Under the pieces are notes generated by a model that was not told the origin of the DNA, searched no databases, and worked only from the letters and a program-made list of their open reading frames with translations. 64,000 nt of DNA from the NCBI GenBank assembly GCA_034509735.1, contig JACGWO010000004.1, forward strand, positions 9,963,395-10,027,394. The letters are read 5' to 3'. Shown one piece after another: positions 10,978 to 22,184 of this stretch. Position 1 is the first letter of the stretch. Each line of letters opens with the position of its first letter. Origin of the DNA: Sesamum alatum (taxonomy: Eukaryota > Streptophyta > Magnoliopsida > Lamiales > Pedaliaceae). A program made the position numbers and the translations under genes.

Positions 10978-12208
10978 TCAGGCGTAATACCACTTCAAGA
11001 ACTTTCCATTTATCGGGCCTATCCTCAAGTTGTCTTCAGCAACCAGCTTATATGCACCATTTGTGTAGACCTCTTTGACGACATACAGGCTATCCCATTT
11101 TGGCAAGAACTTGTTGCCCGTTCAATATGTCGTGATTATTGGCCTCCTTATTGCGAGTACTAGATCACCAACTTGAAAAGAGCGTAGGCGAACCTTCTTA
11201 TTGAACGCCTTGGATAATCGAGCTTGATTACACTCGAGCCTTTGTTGTGCTTTCAATCTCTTCTCATTGAGAGCTTCTAGCTCTTCAACCCCTATTGAAG
11301 CATTTTCTTCTTAAGTGAGTCCTTCTTGTATTGCTATCCTCAGTGAAGGAATTTGTTGCTCAAGCGGGAGGACTTCCTCCACTACATAAACTAGGGCATA
11401 CAGAGTTGCCTACGTAGGTGTTCTGACAGTTGCTTTGTATGCCCATAGAGCTTCTTCAATTCTTTCGTGCAAATCCCGCTTTGACTTGGTCACCACTTTC
11501 TTCAATAGGTTGCACAAAGTTTTGTTAAAAGCTTCAGCAAGACCGTTGGCAACGACATACTACATAGAAGAGTTTCTTTGCTTGAATCCAAACTTCTGAC
11601 ACAATTTGTCTATTAAGCTGTTACAGAAGGGTTTTCCATTATCAGTGATGATATACCTGGGCACTCCATAGCGATATATGATGTATGTACGGATGAAATC
11701 AGCAACATTCTCTTTCTTCACTTCTTTAAGGAGGATTACTTCAGCCCACTTAGAGAAGTAGTCAGTTGCTGTCAAGATATATAAGTGACCACCGGAGGAT
11801 TTGTCATGGGTCCCACGACATACAAACCCCAAGCATTAAAGGGCCACGAAGCCACAGTAGGGTGCAATGGCTCAGGTTGTTGGTGGATAAGATTGGTGTG
11901 AATTTGATAGGCTTGACATCTCCTTGCATAGTCCATGCAATCCTTAACCATTGTACGCCAGTAATAACCATCCTTTTTATACGAAAGTGCAACTTTGGTC
12001 CGGATGGGTGAGCACCACAAACTCCGGAATCAGCTTCTTCCATAGCTTGCATTTTCTCATCATCATTTAGGCAGCGCAAGAAAACACCGTCAAATGAGTG
12101 TCTATATAGCATGTCTTTGAAGTAAATGAAGCGAGATGCCCGTCGTCGAATTTCGGTCTTTCGTCGTAGGTCATTGGGTAGCTTTCCGTATTTCACATAG
12201 TCAACCAA
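10978..12208 (-). pseudogene. Integrase of gypsy element A
   Basis: Minus-strand pieces run from an N-terminal HHCC-type finger (GAHPSGPKLHF, CMDYARRCQ) to the catalytic core. The core shows the first Asp in ATDYFSKWAEV and the second in YIITDNGKPF. The C-terminal part includes EKRLKAQQRLECNQARLSKA and FQVGDLVLA, and ends KWYYA at the stop 10978-10980. Two finger positions look substituted: Asp where the first His is usual, and Tyr where the last Cys is usual. Frame changes occur near 11810 and 11560. Integrases of this type insert the cDNA into the chromosome, and this copy could not. Confidence 0.85.
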
Positions 12209-13990
12209 CGGTTGTTTTCTTCTCCTTGGAATGCATCATCCTCGTCCCAACTGAAGACTGATGGTATGACCCAATTCTACATATCAGTATGTGCGTTTCC
12301 TTATCAGTCATCGAGAGGGTTAAAGCAAGCTTCGCCAATGCATCAGCTTGTTTATTATCCTTTCTTGGTAGGTGCTCAAGTTCTACATCTCCTAACCATC
12401 CCATCAGCCTTCTTGCGTACTCATGGTATGGAAGCAGCTCAGGTTTTTGACTTCGTAGAGACTAAGGAGCTGATTGATTACTAACTGAGAGTCTCCATAT
12501 ACTTTGACGTATTGTTGCTTTATGTCAATTTCTCCAATCCAAAGATTAAGGCTTGGTATTCCGTCATATTATTTGAACAGTTTTGGGTTAAGGTGAAGGA
12601 GTAAGGCAAGACTTCCCCTTCAGATGTGACAAAGACAACCCCATCCCTGGCTCCTTCTCTATAGGCAGCTCCATCAAAGTACATTTTCCAGGGGGGCGTG
12701 ATTTCAATCAGAATGACATCTTCGTCAGGCAATTCATCAGATAATTTCCACTCCGCAGGCATAGGGTGATCGGCTAGAAAGTCGGCTAAGACTTGTCCTT
12801 TCATAGCTTTTTGAGGAACGTACATGATCCCAAATTGTTGCAGCTGAAGATACCATCTTGCAAGTCTATCAGACAGCACTGGCTTGGCCATGACATATTT
12901 CAAACGATTTGCTTTTGAGACCAGATGGACACTGTGTGATTGAAAGTAATGCTTCAACTTCTGGATCGCGAAGATGTGCACCAGACGTAGTTTTTCGATG
13001 GGTGAATAATTGACCTCCTTTGGTGTCATCGTCCTGCTTAAATAGTATAAAGCATTCTCTTTCCCCTCATTATTTTTTTGGGGAAGTAAGATTCCCACAG
13101 AGCGTTTTTGAGCAACGACGTACAGAATAAGGGGCGTCCAGGAATGGGTGCAACCAACACCGGAGGCTTCATCAAGTAGGAGTTTATACTTCTAAATGCT
13201 TTAGCACAAGTCTCATCCCATTCGAAGGATACGTCTTTCTTCATTAGGTGACTGAATGGTTGACAATGGCCTGCTAGATTTGAAATGAATTTCCAAAGGT
13301 ATGCAAGCTTTCCTTGCAAACTCTTGAGCTCATGGATGTTTCGAGGTTCCGACAATCTTAGAATAGCACCGATCTTAGCTTGCTCAATTTCTATACCCCA
13401 TCAGCGGACGATGAACCCAAGAAACTTTCTGGATGTCATCCCGAACGCACATTTGGAGGGATTCATTCTTAGTTGGTATCTCCTTAAACATTCGAGACCT
13501 TCCTTAAGATGTGAAGATGATCCCCTCGTTTTTTTGACTTCACTACCAGGTCATCAACATAGCATTCTACATTCTTGTGGAGCATATCGTCGAAGATCTT
13601 TTGCATTGCTCTTTGATATGTAGCACCGGCATTCTTTATTCCAAAGGCATGACCTTGTAGCAATATATGCCTTTAGGAGTGCGAAATATTGTCAATTCTT
13701 CATCTGTCGACGCCATACGTATGTGATTATATCCAGATGACCCATCCATGAAAGATAAGGCTTCATGACCCATAGTAGCATCTATCATTAATTCAGCAAT
13801 GGGTAATGGGAAGTCATCCTTGTCGCGTGCGTGATTCAAGTCTCTGAAGTCGACGCATACTTGAATTTGCTCATTCTTCTTTCTCACAAGGACGATACTG
13901 GAAATCCACGTTGGGTACTTGACTTCTCGAATGAAACTGACTTCGATGAGCATGTTTACTTCACCTTAAATCAGTGGGATTAGCTCAGGT
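12209..13990 (-). pseudogene. Reverse transcriptase, RNase H and second RNase H of gypsy A
   Basis: Minus-strand reading gives the RT with VCVDFRDLN (near 13860), the ATMGHEALSFMDGSSGYN block and an intact NVECYVDDLVVKS (near 13560). SEPRNIHELKSLQGKLAYL follows. RNase H follows with ALYYLSRT and NYSPIEK (near 13050-13010). A further RNase H-like domain follows at about 12700-12220, containing WKMYFDGAA, NNMTEYQAL and HLPRKDNKQADALAKLA. Two RNase H domains in tandem are known for Tat-lineage gypsy elements. Shifts occur near 13630, 13330 and 13060, so no continuous polyprotein can be made. The sequence upstream includes SFIREVKYPTWISSIVLV, the usual RT fingers start. Confidence 0.88.
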
Positions 13991-15690
13991 CAGAATCTTT
14001 GTTGGGCTTGTTTGACAGGACGAGTCCCTTTCTTCACCGACAGGTGGTGCACACCTACTTTTGGATCTAGCTCGGACATTTTTTGTAGGACCATACAAAT
14101 ACGTCTTTATACTCATGAAGTAGCACGACATAAGCCTCATCTTCTTCTAGGGTTAGAGAGGCACTTGTGTAAATTTGCTGGGGATCTTCGACATCACCTA
14201 GATTGACTTCTTTCAACTCGTCAACGGTGGTTTTAATGCCTTCCTCAAGTTCTAGAGGAGCGTCTTCAACATCTTCTTTTTCAGCCTCATAATTTTCAAT
14301 CCAGGTGATGTGATGAGCTAGGGCGATATCTTCTTCAGCACTGCCGTCAATATAATTGGATGATGCTACGCTTTCTCTATCATCCTCGTCATCAAGTTGA
14401 ACTTGTGTGAAGAGCATTGTTCTTGCTTTAACCTTCAAGATTCTGCCACATGATATGTCTAAAGTTGTGTAGCGTCTCATTTTGGAAGGAATCAAACTTC
14501 TAAGTTTCTGTGAGGATGTGATGTTTTCCTTTGATTGTGCACCCACCTTAGATATGACTTTGTTTTGGTACATCATTCCTTTTCGTGTACCAAGTCTATC
14601 AAAGATAGACTAATTGTTGGTTTTTGTATGCATCGTCTTTTTTATGCGGGCCAAGTCTGTTGAAGATGGACTCTCGTGGATTTTCTTTTCTTTAGTCATC
14701 TTCCGTTGAAGAGAGACTTTCAATGACATGGTTGCTACTGGCCCTTTTTATGGCGATGCGGATAGGCTTAGGAGAGATAAACCCAAGATCCATATGTGAA
14801 TCTGGGATTGCATGCCCTTTTTCCTTTAACATCACTTGGGTGGCATTGAGTCCATGGAGCTTCTTGTTGCTGGCTTCAAGAGGAAGTTTCCCCAGAGCTA
14901 GCCTTTCTTGTGGATTGTACACGACTTTGACAAGCAGTTTGAAGGCTTTGGGATCATATCTTTCTCCATCTATGGCCAATGTCTCATGTTCCTTTTCATC
15001 TTCTTGGGTTGAGGGAACAAATCCTTTGAGTGACGGCTTTGATGGTTGATCTGAGTTAATGGTAGAGTCAAGCTCTTTGAAAATTTAGCCTCAATGGTGG
15101 GTAGCTCATTTCTCTTCATGCTTTGATCGTCATGCAAATTTGGTTTATCTGAGGGTGAAATCTCTTTTCCTCTTTTGGTAGTTTCAACATAGTACTTGGC
15201 GTCGGCGAAGTGCGACTCAGCTTCGGTAAAAGGTTTGGTATCACAGAGTACTCTTTTCACTAAGCCATTGCGGCAATATTTGAAACACTAATGCCATGTT
15301 GAGGGAACTACAGAATTTTCGTATAACCAAGGGCGGCCAAGAAGCATGTTGTAAGAAGTTTTAGCGTCTATAACATGAAACAGTGTCGTTGATGCCATGT
15401 CGTCCATCAACAATTCCATCCTTGTAATGCCGACAGCCCTCTGTCCTCCTTGATTGAAGCCTTGAATCATGAGGCGGCTATTTGCGAGCTCGTCCATGAG
15501 TATCCCCAAGTCTTTAGAGATTCGTAGGGGTAAGATATTGACTACAGAGCCTCCATGGATCAATATTCTGTTTACCTTTTGTTCGCGTGCATATCCAGCG
15601 ACGACCAAGGGGCAGTTATGAGGTTTGACCCAAGAAACAAATCTTCGTCGGTGAAAGTAATGGTGGACATGCATTCATCAGTATCATGGG
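13991..15690 (-). pseudogene. Protease and pro-RT linker of gypsy A
   Basis: The protease part (about 15690-15288) reads SVVNILPLRISKDLGI, then IQGFNQGG, and ends with the conserved LLGRPWLYEN. The position of the catalytic Asp reads LIHGGS where the family has Asp, so the enzyme would be dead even without frame breaks. The linker (15260-13991) contains the Tat-type pieces YDPKAFKLLVKVVYNPQERL and LNATQVMLKEKGHAIPDSH. An acidic segment (DEDDRESVASSNY, ENYEAEKEDVED) leads into the RT. Stops and shifts occur near 15270, 14980 and 14610. Confidence 0.72.
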
Positions 15691-15794
15691 AATCTTCTTT
15701 TTCAGACAGTGAGTCCTCATTGGTCGCAGTAACGTTCTTATGTGTGGTATTGCAGGAGGCTTCACTGTCAAACGACCCACACTTGATCTAGGTC

Positions 15795-17441
15795 ACATTT
15801 TCTACTGCGATATCTTCTTCAAGAGAGATTTTACCTTGGCGAGCTAACTGCATAACCTTTGTCTTTGAACAGAAAGCAATCTTGTATTGAATGTCTAACT
15901 AAACGATGGTATTTGCAGTATTTTAGGTCATCTGTTCGTTTGGCTTCTTCAGGTCACTTTGCTTCGGGTAGTTCGATGAGGTTAGCTTCTAACAGGTCAT
16001 CAAATATTCTGGGGACATCAGAATCAAGGAAAGGATATTGCTTTGCTTGCATTTCTTTCAAAATTAATTTTCTTTGCGGTCTCTCGTAAGGAGCGTTTTG
16101 CTTTGGGGTAATGTTGTCTTTTGTTGCGCTCCTAAGCTTGAGTGGCGCTACATTCACTACCATCGATCCCTTGCTTGGACGTTTTGAAAAAGGTTTGCCC
16201 CCTCCCCCCCTTTCTTGATCTATTGCCTTTTCTTGGTTCTGTGGGGCTCTTGGACAGGTGGTCCTTCTGCTCCACTTGCTGCCATACTTAAGTCCATGTC
16301 ATGTGCTCGAGTGGCCAAATCTTTGAATGATCTGGGTAAGATTCCTTGAAGAATATACCGAAGAGCCCAACGCATCCCTTGAATGCACATCTCAATGGCG
16401 GAAGCTTCACATAATCGATTTTTGTAGTTGAGGCTCAAATTCCTCCACCTATTGATATAATCGATAACTGGCTCATCCTTCCACTGGCGGGAATTCGTAA
16501 GTTGAATCATGCTGACGGTCCGGCTAGTGCTATAGAATCGATTGAGGAACTCTGCCTCTAGTTGTTCCCATCCATCAATTGAACCGGCCTCCAGATCAGT
16601 ATATCAATCAAATGCGTTGCCTTTCAATGATCGGATAAACTGTTTGACTAGGTGATCCCCGCATGTTAAAGCATTATTGCACGTTTCGATGAAGTGGGCG
16701 ACGTGCTGCTTAGGATTGCATTTACCGTCAAATTGTTGAAACTTCGGTGGTTGGTAGCCCATCGGCATCTTCAAGCTGTCAATTCTTAGAGTGTAGGGCT
16801 TGGAGTAGGTAAAGAATGACCTTGAGCTTCCCTCAATCTTGCTCTTGATGGTTCTTTCAATGAATTCTTTTAGTTGGTCTACGGAATCATCCCATTAGAC
16901 GAGACTTGAAGATCCTTTGCAGGTTTATCCTTCCCGGTATAATTCTCCTTTGTGGATATTTCTACTTCATCATGAGCCTCAACTTGCTTTCTCCGAATAT
17001 GCCTTATCTCAACGTTGTTCGGCTTATTGATCAACTTGGCGATTTGGGCATCTTGCTCTTTGACATGCTTGGTGAGTCCCTCGATAGCTCTTGTCAGGCT
17101 TGCGATTTGATCTTCTAAGGTTGTAGCATTCATCACCATGACTGGGGCCACATTCATTGTGAAGGAGTAGCTAGACACGGAGCGAAGAGATGATGGAGGA
17201 AATTTATCTTCGTCATCTTCAATTGCATGGCTAGGTATGAAGGCATCCTTTTGAGCAGACTGAATGGGAGGAGTCGTCTGGGAAGGTTCTTTAAGTTTCT
17301 TTTGACATGCTTCTCGTAGTAATACCGAGACTCTTGGTACTTGAACTTGAAGGCTTCGATGTGGCGAGTTTGGAATTCACCGTATGCACAGCTTTTCCTT
17401 GAGTGTCCATTGAAATACTTCAGACTTTGTTGAAGGGACAA
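15795..17441 (-). pseudogene. Gag of gypsy element A
   Basis: It starts near 17441 and then has a coiled-coil stretch (LEDQIASLTRAIEGLTKHV, about 17120). The core capsid-like region has FLNRFYSTSRTVSM near 16530 and continues NSRQWKDEPVIDYINRWR and CIQGMRWALRYILQGILP (16500-16320). The same block appears in element C at 53280-53480. Retrotransposon Gag packages the RNA into particles. The frame is broken near 17160, 16880 and 16510. Confidence 0.82.
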
Positions 17442-17457
17442 GATGAGAGGTAGAGCG

Positions 17458-17475
17458 GTCCCACTAGGCGTGCCA
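17458..17475 (-). other. Primer-binding site of gypsy A
   Basis: On the minus strand, five bases after the end of the 5' LTR, the sequence is TGGCACGCCTAGTGGGAC. Element C has TGGCACGCCCAGTGGGAC at the same place. Position and sequence fit a tRNA primer-binding site. I do not assign the tRNA. Confidence 0.7.
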
Positions 17476-17480
17476 AAATT

Positions 17481-18418
17481 TGTAAACAGATTTTTGTGTT
17501 CCTCAATTTATCGAAACAAGAAAATAGTACAAATAAATTTCTCGAATTGATTGAATATTTATGGGTGCGAAATCTCTACTTGAAACCTCTGATTCTTTTC
17601 TTCAAGAACATGATCTTTGATGTCGGCAACTTTAGAGGTGAAACTCGACGTTTGATCTCCTTTGACGTTGTCTTTGACTTTGAATAACATTAATTCGGGG
17701 GTCGTTGACTTGTTCCTGGATTAAACGCTATAAATTTGAAGATATTTTACTTGAATTTGGGATATTTTTGGGTGGATTTGACACTTTGATCTTCCATCAA
17801 GGTGGACTTCTCTCTTGATAACGTTAATTCGCCGGTCGTTGGACTTCTTGTGAATTAAACGCTGATTTTGGATGATTTCCACGACGAACGCCTTGAATCT
17901 TGCCTAGAACACCGTGGGTTTTCCTAAATTGTGCTTGAGAGGATTTCAGGATTTCTTGAATGCTCTCGTACTTGTGTCTTCAATTGTATGTGTGTGTGTG
18001 TTTTGAATGAGTTCCAATGACCCCTTTATATAGCTGTCAAAGAGGTAGAGTTGTGGTGAACTTGAACACTTATTTTGTATTATCTCTTTATTTTAATTTA
18101 AAGAGATAAATACATTAAATATTTGGAAAGACATGATTGGTTAATTTCGATATTATCTCTTTAATTTTTGTATTTTTCAAAGAGATAATATAAGAAATAT
18201 TTGTCTTGATTTGATTGGCCGAAACACCTCAATTTGACACTTGTTGGCAGTTGATTTGATGACGAAATATATATTAAAATATCAATTAAATTAACTATTT
18301 AAATTTGGAATTAATTTAGTAAATTCCAAATTATGAATAGAAAATTCTTATAGTTGATAAATAATATATATTTTCCACTTCTTGTCATTTGATTGGGCGC
18401 AAAATTAACTTGTCTACA
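17481..18418 (-). repeat. 5' LTR of gypsy element A
   Basis: This 938-bp LTR is paired with 5340-6279. On the minus strand it carries a good TATA box, CTATATAAAGGGG, at about 18020-18034. That would drive the gag-pol transcript. Its last 68 bp (18351-18418) have been copied twice more to the right (see the triplication). Confidence 0.92.
18025..18032 (-). promoter_or_regulatory. LTR TATA box of element A
   Basis: The minus strand reads GACAGCTATATAAAGGGGTC. TATATAAA is followed by G-rich sequence, as in many plant LTR promoters. The copy in the 3' LTR has lost the perfect match. Confidence 0.5.
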
Positions 18419-19500
18419 GACACGAACTCCAGCCCGGTGTCAATTGTGTTATGAAGAATGCCCGGGAGTTCAACTTCTAGTAGATCACCGGGCATCTCCA
18501 TGAGCACGAAATTATGTAGAAGGCGACATGCTATTATGATACAGTTTTGCACATTGATAGGATAGTAAGAATTGCTACGTAGTATCCCCCAGCTAGCGTG
18601 TTTTCAGCAAACCGAAGGTTCGTTCTATCACATTCCTGACAGAAGCATGCCTCAAATTAAACAGCTCTTTTGGGTCCTCTTGTACCAGGTTCCCATTCTT
18701 TCAAGTGGGAACCTGGTACAGTGTATCCATTAGTTGATAAATAATATCTATTTTTCACTTGTTGTCATTTGATTGGGCGCAAAATTAACTTGTCTACAGA
18801 CACGAACTCCGGCCCGGTGTCAATTGTGTTATCAAGAATGCCCGGGAGTTCAAGTTCTAGTAGATCATCGGGCATCTCCATGCGCACGAAATTATGTAGA
18901 AGGCGACATGCTATTATGATACAGTTTTGCACATTGATAGGATAGTAAGAATATCTACGTAGTATCCCCAAGCTAGCGTGTTTTCAGCAAACCGAAGGTT
19001 CGTTCTATCACATTCCTGACAGAAGCATGCCTCAAATTAAACAGCTCTTTTGGGTCCCTCTTGTACCAGGTTCCCATTCTTTCAAGTGGGAACCTGGTAC
19101 AGTGTATCCATTAGTTGATAAATAATATCTATTTTTCACTTGTTGTCATTTGATTGGGCGCAAAATTAACTTGTCTACAGACACGAACTCCGGCCCGGTG
19201 TCAATTGTGTTATCAAGAATGCCCGGGAGTTCAAGTTCTAGTAGATCATCGGGCATCTCCATGCGCACGAAATTATGTAGAAGGCGACATGCTATTATGA
19301 TACAGTTTTGCACATTGATAGGATAGTAAGAATATCTACGTAGTATCCCCAAGCTAGCGTGTTTTCAGCAAACCGAAGGTTCGTTCTATCACATTCCTGA
19401 CAGAAGCATGCCTCAAATTAAAGAGCTCTCGTACAGTTTGGGTCCTCCTGTACCAGGTCCTCGTGTGGGGTTAGAAACCCTTCTACGTTAGTGTATCCAT
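18351..19500. repeat. Triplicated unit: LTR tail plus Harbinger transposase segment
   Basis: Three head-to-tail units start at 18351, 18731 and 19112, each opening TAGTTGATAAATAATAT. Each contains the last ~68 bp of element A's LTR, the GACAC target duplication, and about 310 bp of Harbinger transposase. Units 2 and 3 are almost identical over 18731-19111 and 19112-19440. Unit 1 differs from them at a handful of sites. Units 1 and 2 end in a perfect 15-bp inverted repeat that unit 3 lacks. Because LTR sequence is inside the unit, the duplication happened after element A inserted. Confidence 0.9.
18681..18720. repeat. Perfect 15-bp inverted repeat (snap-back hairpin), copy 1
   Basis: TGTACCAGGTTCCCA is followed by a 10-base loop and then by its exact complement TGGGAACCTGGTACA. 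A second copy sits in the next unit near 19062-19101. In the third unit the sequence continues differently after TGTACCAGG, as normal transposase coding would. Confidence 0.85.
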
Positions 19501-19597
19501 TATCACACAAGTTGTAATTTCCTAAGATACACCCTATATGGGGTTAGAAACCCTTCTACGTTACTGTATCCATTATCGTACAAGTAGTAATTTCCTA
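19467..19597. repeat. 73-bp tandem duplication in the transposase gene
   Basis: GGGGTTAGAAACCCTTCTAC begins at 19467 and again at 19540. The two 58-bp copies differ at only a few positions. On the minus strand each encodes a version of the Y-L-DNGY-NVEGFLTP block, so one copy is extra. Confidence 0.85.
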
Positions 19598-19881
19598 CAA
19601 AGGAACGCATGCAACTAAACAATTAAATAAATAATAGTTTGAAACTGAAAGTGATGTAGCCAAATAATAAGCCCTTGTTTAGAAAATTATAATATACCTA
19701 ATGGAACTTATAGACTCGTCAGACGATGTATGGTATCTCGTCAGACAAAACCATCGACAAAAACATATATGCACTTTCCTTCCGTATTGCATACACCAAG
19801 AACATTAACAGAAATATAACCCTTTCAGTTCCGGTAACGCCCCTTATCTGAATCCGGTACACGTACCTCAATATGTGTACC

Positions 19882-20277
19882 AAAAAATCTGGTGGTTTAC
19901 ACCTCCACTGTGTGCGATTTTCACACAGTCGTCGTGGGCTGCCGTCCACCGCCACTTGCAACGGCACCTCCACCGGCGCCTGAACCACCTTTCTCCAGCG
20001 ACTTGCCTTCTTCGATCCTTTTTCTTTTCTGATCACTCTTTCCCCTACACGCACCCTTTCTTCCTCTCTGAACCCTCGATCCCGTTACTGTGTGGGATTT
20101 TCACACAGTGCTCATCGCACCATTTTCAACCACTGTCGCCGAAATTGCTCACCGGAATCCCTTCCCTTCCCTCCCCAGCAACCTTCCCATCCAAACCCTT
20201 TCTTCTCCCACCTCTTCATGCTCCCTCACGCCCCACCTAAGGCGCGGTCGAAGCTCCCCTTCTATGTCTCCCTAACA
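19882..20277 (+). other. LINE 1 5' UTR with duplicated hairpin
   Basis: This C/T-rich leader contains two copies of a perfect hairpin, CTGTGTG-N7-CACACAG, at 19908-19928 and 20088-20108, with loops CGATTTT and GGATTTT. LINE 2 has a comparable C/T-rich leader (23491-23720), but I do not see the hairpin there. Confidence 0.6.
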
Positions 20278-22184
20278 ATGGCTAAACCTAGTCCTTCAAG
20301 CCTTCTCCACTTGACCCTCCTCTGCCTCCCCAAACCTCAACTGCCCCTCCATCCAAACGTTCTTACTCCAATGTAGTTCAACAATCCTCTGTAGCTCACG
20401 TCCAGTTTGACCTGTCTCGGGCAGCTAAGAAGACCTTCATTGAAGAAGCTTGTGCAATCATGGGAAAGCATCATCATATAAAGGAGAACCAGGTATCTCC
20501 TTCTCTAAAGATGAAACCTAAGTTCTTGCTGAAAGATTGAAGTTTGCTTTAGTTGGTAAGTTCGCACAAGGCCTCCTCAATATGAACTTCCTTAGAAATC
20601 AAATTGTTAAGCTGGGACTTAGGGGCAGCTTTACTGTGGGAGTTATACACCTTAAACATGTTTGATCCTTCTCACACATGAAAAACACTACTCCAGAATC
20701 TGGTTAAGGGGTGAATGGACCTTTGACAGCTTCCATATGAGGGTGTTCAAATGGACCCCAACCTTCAACCCTCAAATTAAATCACTAATAGCTCTTGTTT
20801 GGGTGAAATTTCTAGAGATGCCTTGTCACATTTTTGAGAAGAGAGCTTTGTTTAGCATTGTCAAGCTAATAGGCAAACCACTAAAAATGGATGAGTCCAG
20901 TACTGATCTCACTAGACCAAGTATGGCGCGTGTCTGTGTGGAGTTAGGCCTCATAGCGCCTAGGACTCAAGCTATTTTTCTAGAGTTTGAAGACATTACT
21001 ATCAGACAAGGAGTCACTTATGAAAATTGTCCACAATACTATGCCATCTGCAAATATCTTGGGCATGAGCAAAGCTCCTGTCATGTGAGAGCAAAACAAG
21101 GAAACCAGCACAACCCACACAAGTGGAGCTCCTCACAATGCCAAGGACAAAGGTAAAACGGTAATGTTTATCTCCCCTGATGACCCTCCTGCTGATGCCA
21201 CATATAAGCATGTTGTTGATGGTCATAGTCGGAGCTCTCATATTATTCAATCTATGGAAAACAATACTGTGCTACACCCTCACACTTCAATTGACACGAA
21301 TGCTAATTCTTCTAGTAATGTGCATGTTGTGAACACTGAAAATAGGGAATCAAAGATGTTATAGGAGCTAAGAATGTAGATGATCTCTTACATGATGCTG
21401 ATAACGGAAATGGGACGATAAATGTTGTTGAACTTCTGCTAATGAAGAAGGAGGTTTACATAATATTGTTGATCATAGCAACATTAAAACTCCTAGGCTT
21501 AATAATACTAATGCTTCATATGATGTCAGTCAAGGAAACAAGGTGGTAAATACCTCTAACTGCAATACTAGTAGGTCTAGTGCTAATGAACCCTTACTGG
21601 GCAATGATTTGGACACTCAAGATGATTTTAATTATGAGGACCCTTTGCTTATTGATTTGCTTGATAAAATAGCTCAGAACACTACATCATTGAGGATTTT
21701 GAAGCTATCAATGACCTTCTGGGAACCATAGACCCAAAGGGGAGTCCAGTAAACAACAGCTTCAGGCAGTCAACAATCCTAGTGCCTCCAACCCAAAAAA
21801 TGATGAGGATGAGAGTTGCACACAATATTCAATAGATTTCAGACCCTTGCCAACATGGCAGAGGAAGAACCACAAACCTAGGAACAGAACATCAATGCAG
21901 CCACCAATGAGGAAGTAGATGCCACCCGGGATCTTCAAATTAGAATCCCTTTTATGGAAGCTCAGTGTGAGGAGGTACCCTCCAGCCAAGATATGGAGAC
22001 TCTACTCCAAGAGGCAATCTTCACTGACTCTACCATTGCCCAGAAACACAAAAGAAACAAGTCAAGGGAGGAAGCCTCTTCTTCCAAAAGGCCACAAACA
22101 ATCAAAGGTAAAAAAGCTAAAGGTATGACATCTACCTCTCTCCTGAAAAGGAGTAGAAGATCATCATCTTTATCTATCTCATAA
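20278..22184 (+). pseudogene. LINE 1 ORF1 (DUF4283 / zinc-knuckle protein)
   Basis: Readable blocks include FDLSRAAKKTFIEEA near 20410, IWLRGEWTFDSFHMRVFKWT near 20690-20750, ALFSIVKLIGKPL near 20850, RPSMARVCVELGL near 20920 and ENCPQYYAICKYLGHEQSSC near 21020. The last is a CCHC-type knuckle with the first Cys apparently replaced. The C-terminal half is acidic and ends with a basic stretch. Plant LINE ORF1 proteins bind the element's RNA. Several frame breaks occur (near 20530, 20670, 21155 and 21360). The stop TAA at 22182-22184 overlaps the ORF2 start. Confidence 0.78.

Larger units (their letters stand above)
5340..18418 (-). mobile_element. Ty3/gypsy (Tat-type) retrotransposon A
   Basis: The element has two LTRs (5340-6279 and 17481-18418), both TG...CA, and a perfect 5-bp target duplication GACAC at 5335-5339 and 18419-18423. 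Minus-strand order from the 5' LTR is PBS, gag with a coiled-coil start, aspartic protease, RT with an intact YVDD, RNase H, a second RNase H-like domain, and integrase. A long 3' region before the 3' LTR carries an antisense plant-mobile-domain gene. The second RNase H and the antisense gene both point to the Tat lineage. The first 245 bp of the two LTRs differ at about 20 positions by eye, so the insertion is not recent. Frameshifts and stops throughout make it non-functional. It interrupts the Harbinger transposase gene. Confidence 0.92.
18419..19881 (-). pseudogene. Harbinger transposase, catalytic middle part
   Basis: The minus strand from 19881 reads GTHIEVRVPDSDKGRYRN, then KGYISVNVLGVCNTEGKCIY, the segment that follows the first catalytic Asp of plant PIF/Harbinger transposases. 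A probable intron follows at about 19595-19698. Next come YYLYDNGYSNVEGFLTPYR, LFNLRHASVRNVIERTFGLL (with the catalytic Glu) and IIACRLLHNFVRMEMPDD, then ELPGILDNTIDTGPEFVS up to element A. The C-terminal segment is present three times because of the 380-bp triplication. A 73-bp internal duplication disturbs the DNGY region. The true N-terminal half lies beyond LINE 1 at 33677-34290. Confidence 0.82.

Noticed and set aside
18351..19500. The three ~380-bp repeats as a CRISPR array or satellite
   Set aside because: Units are too long, contiguous without spacers, and consist of LTR end plus transposase coding. They are a local triplication.
20662..21156. Possible host zinc-knuckle gene
   Set aside because: The DUF4283/zinc-knuckle arrangement followed directly by a LINE endonuclease ORF identifies it as LINE ORF1.
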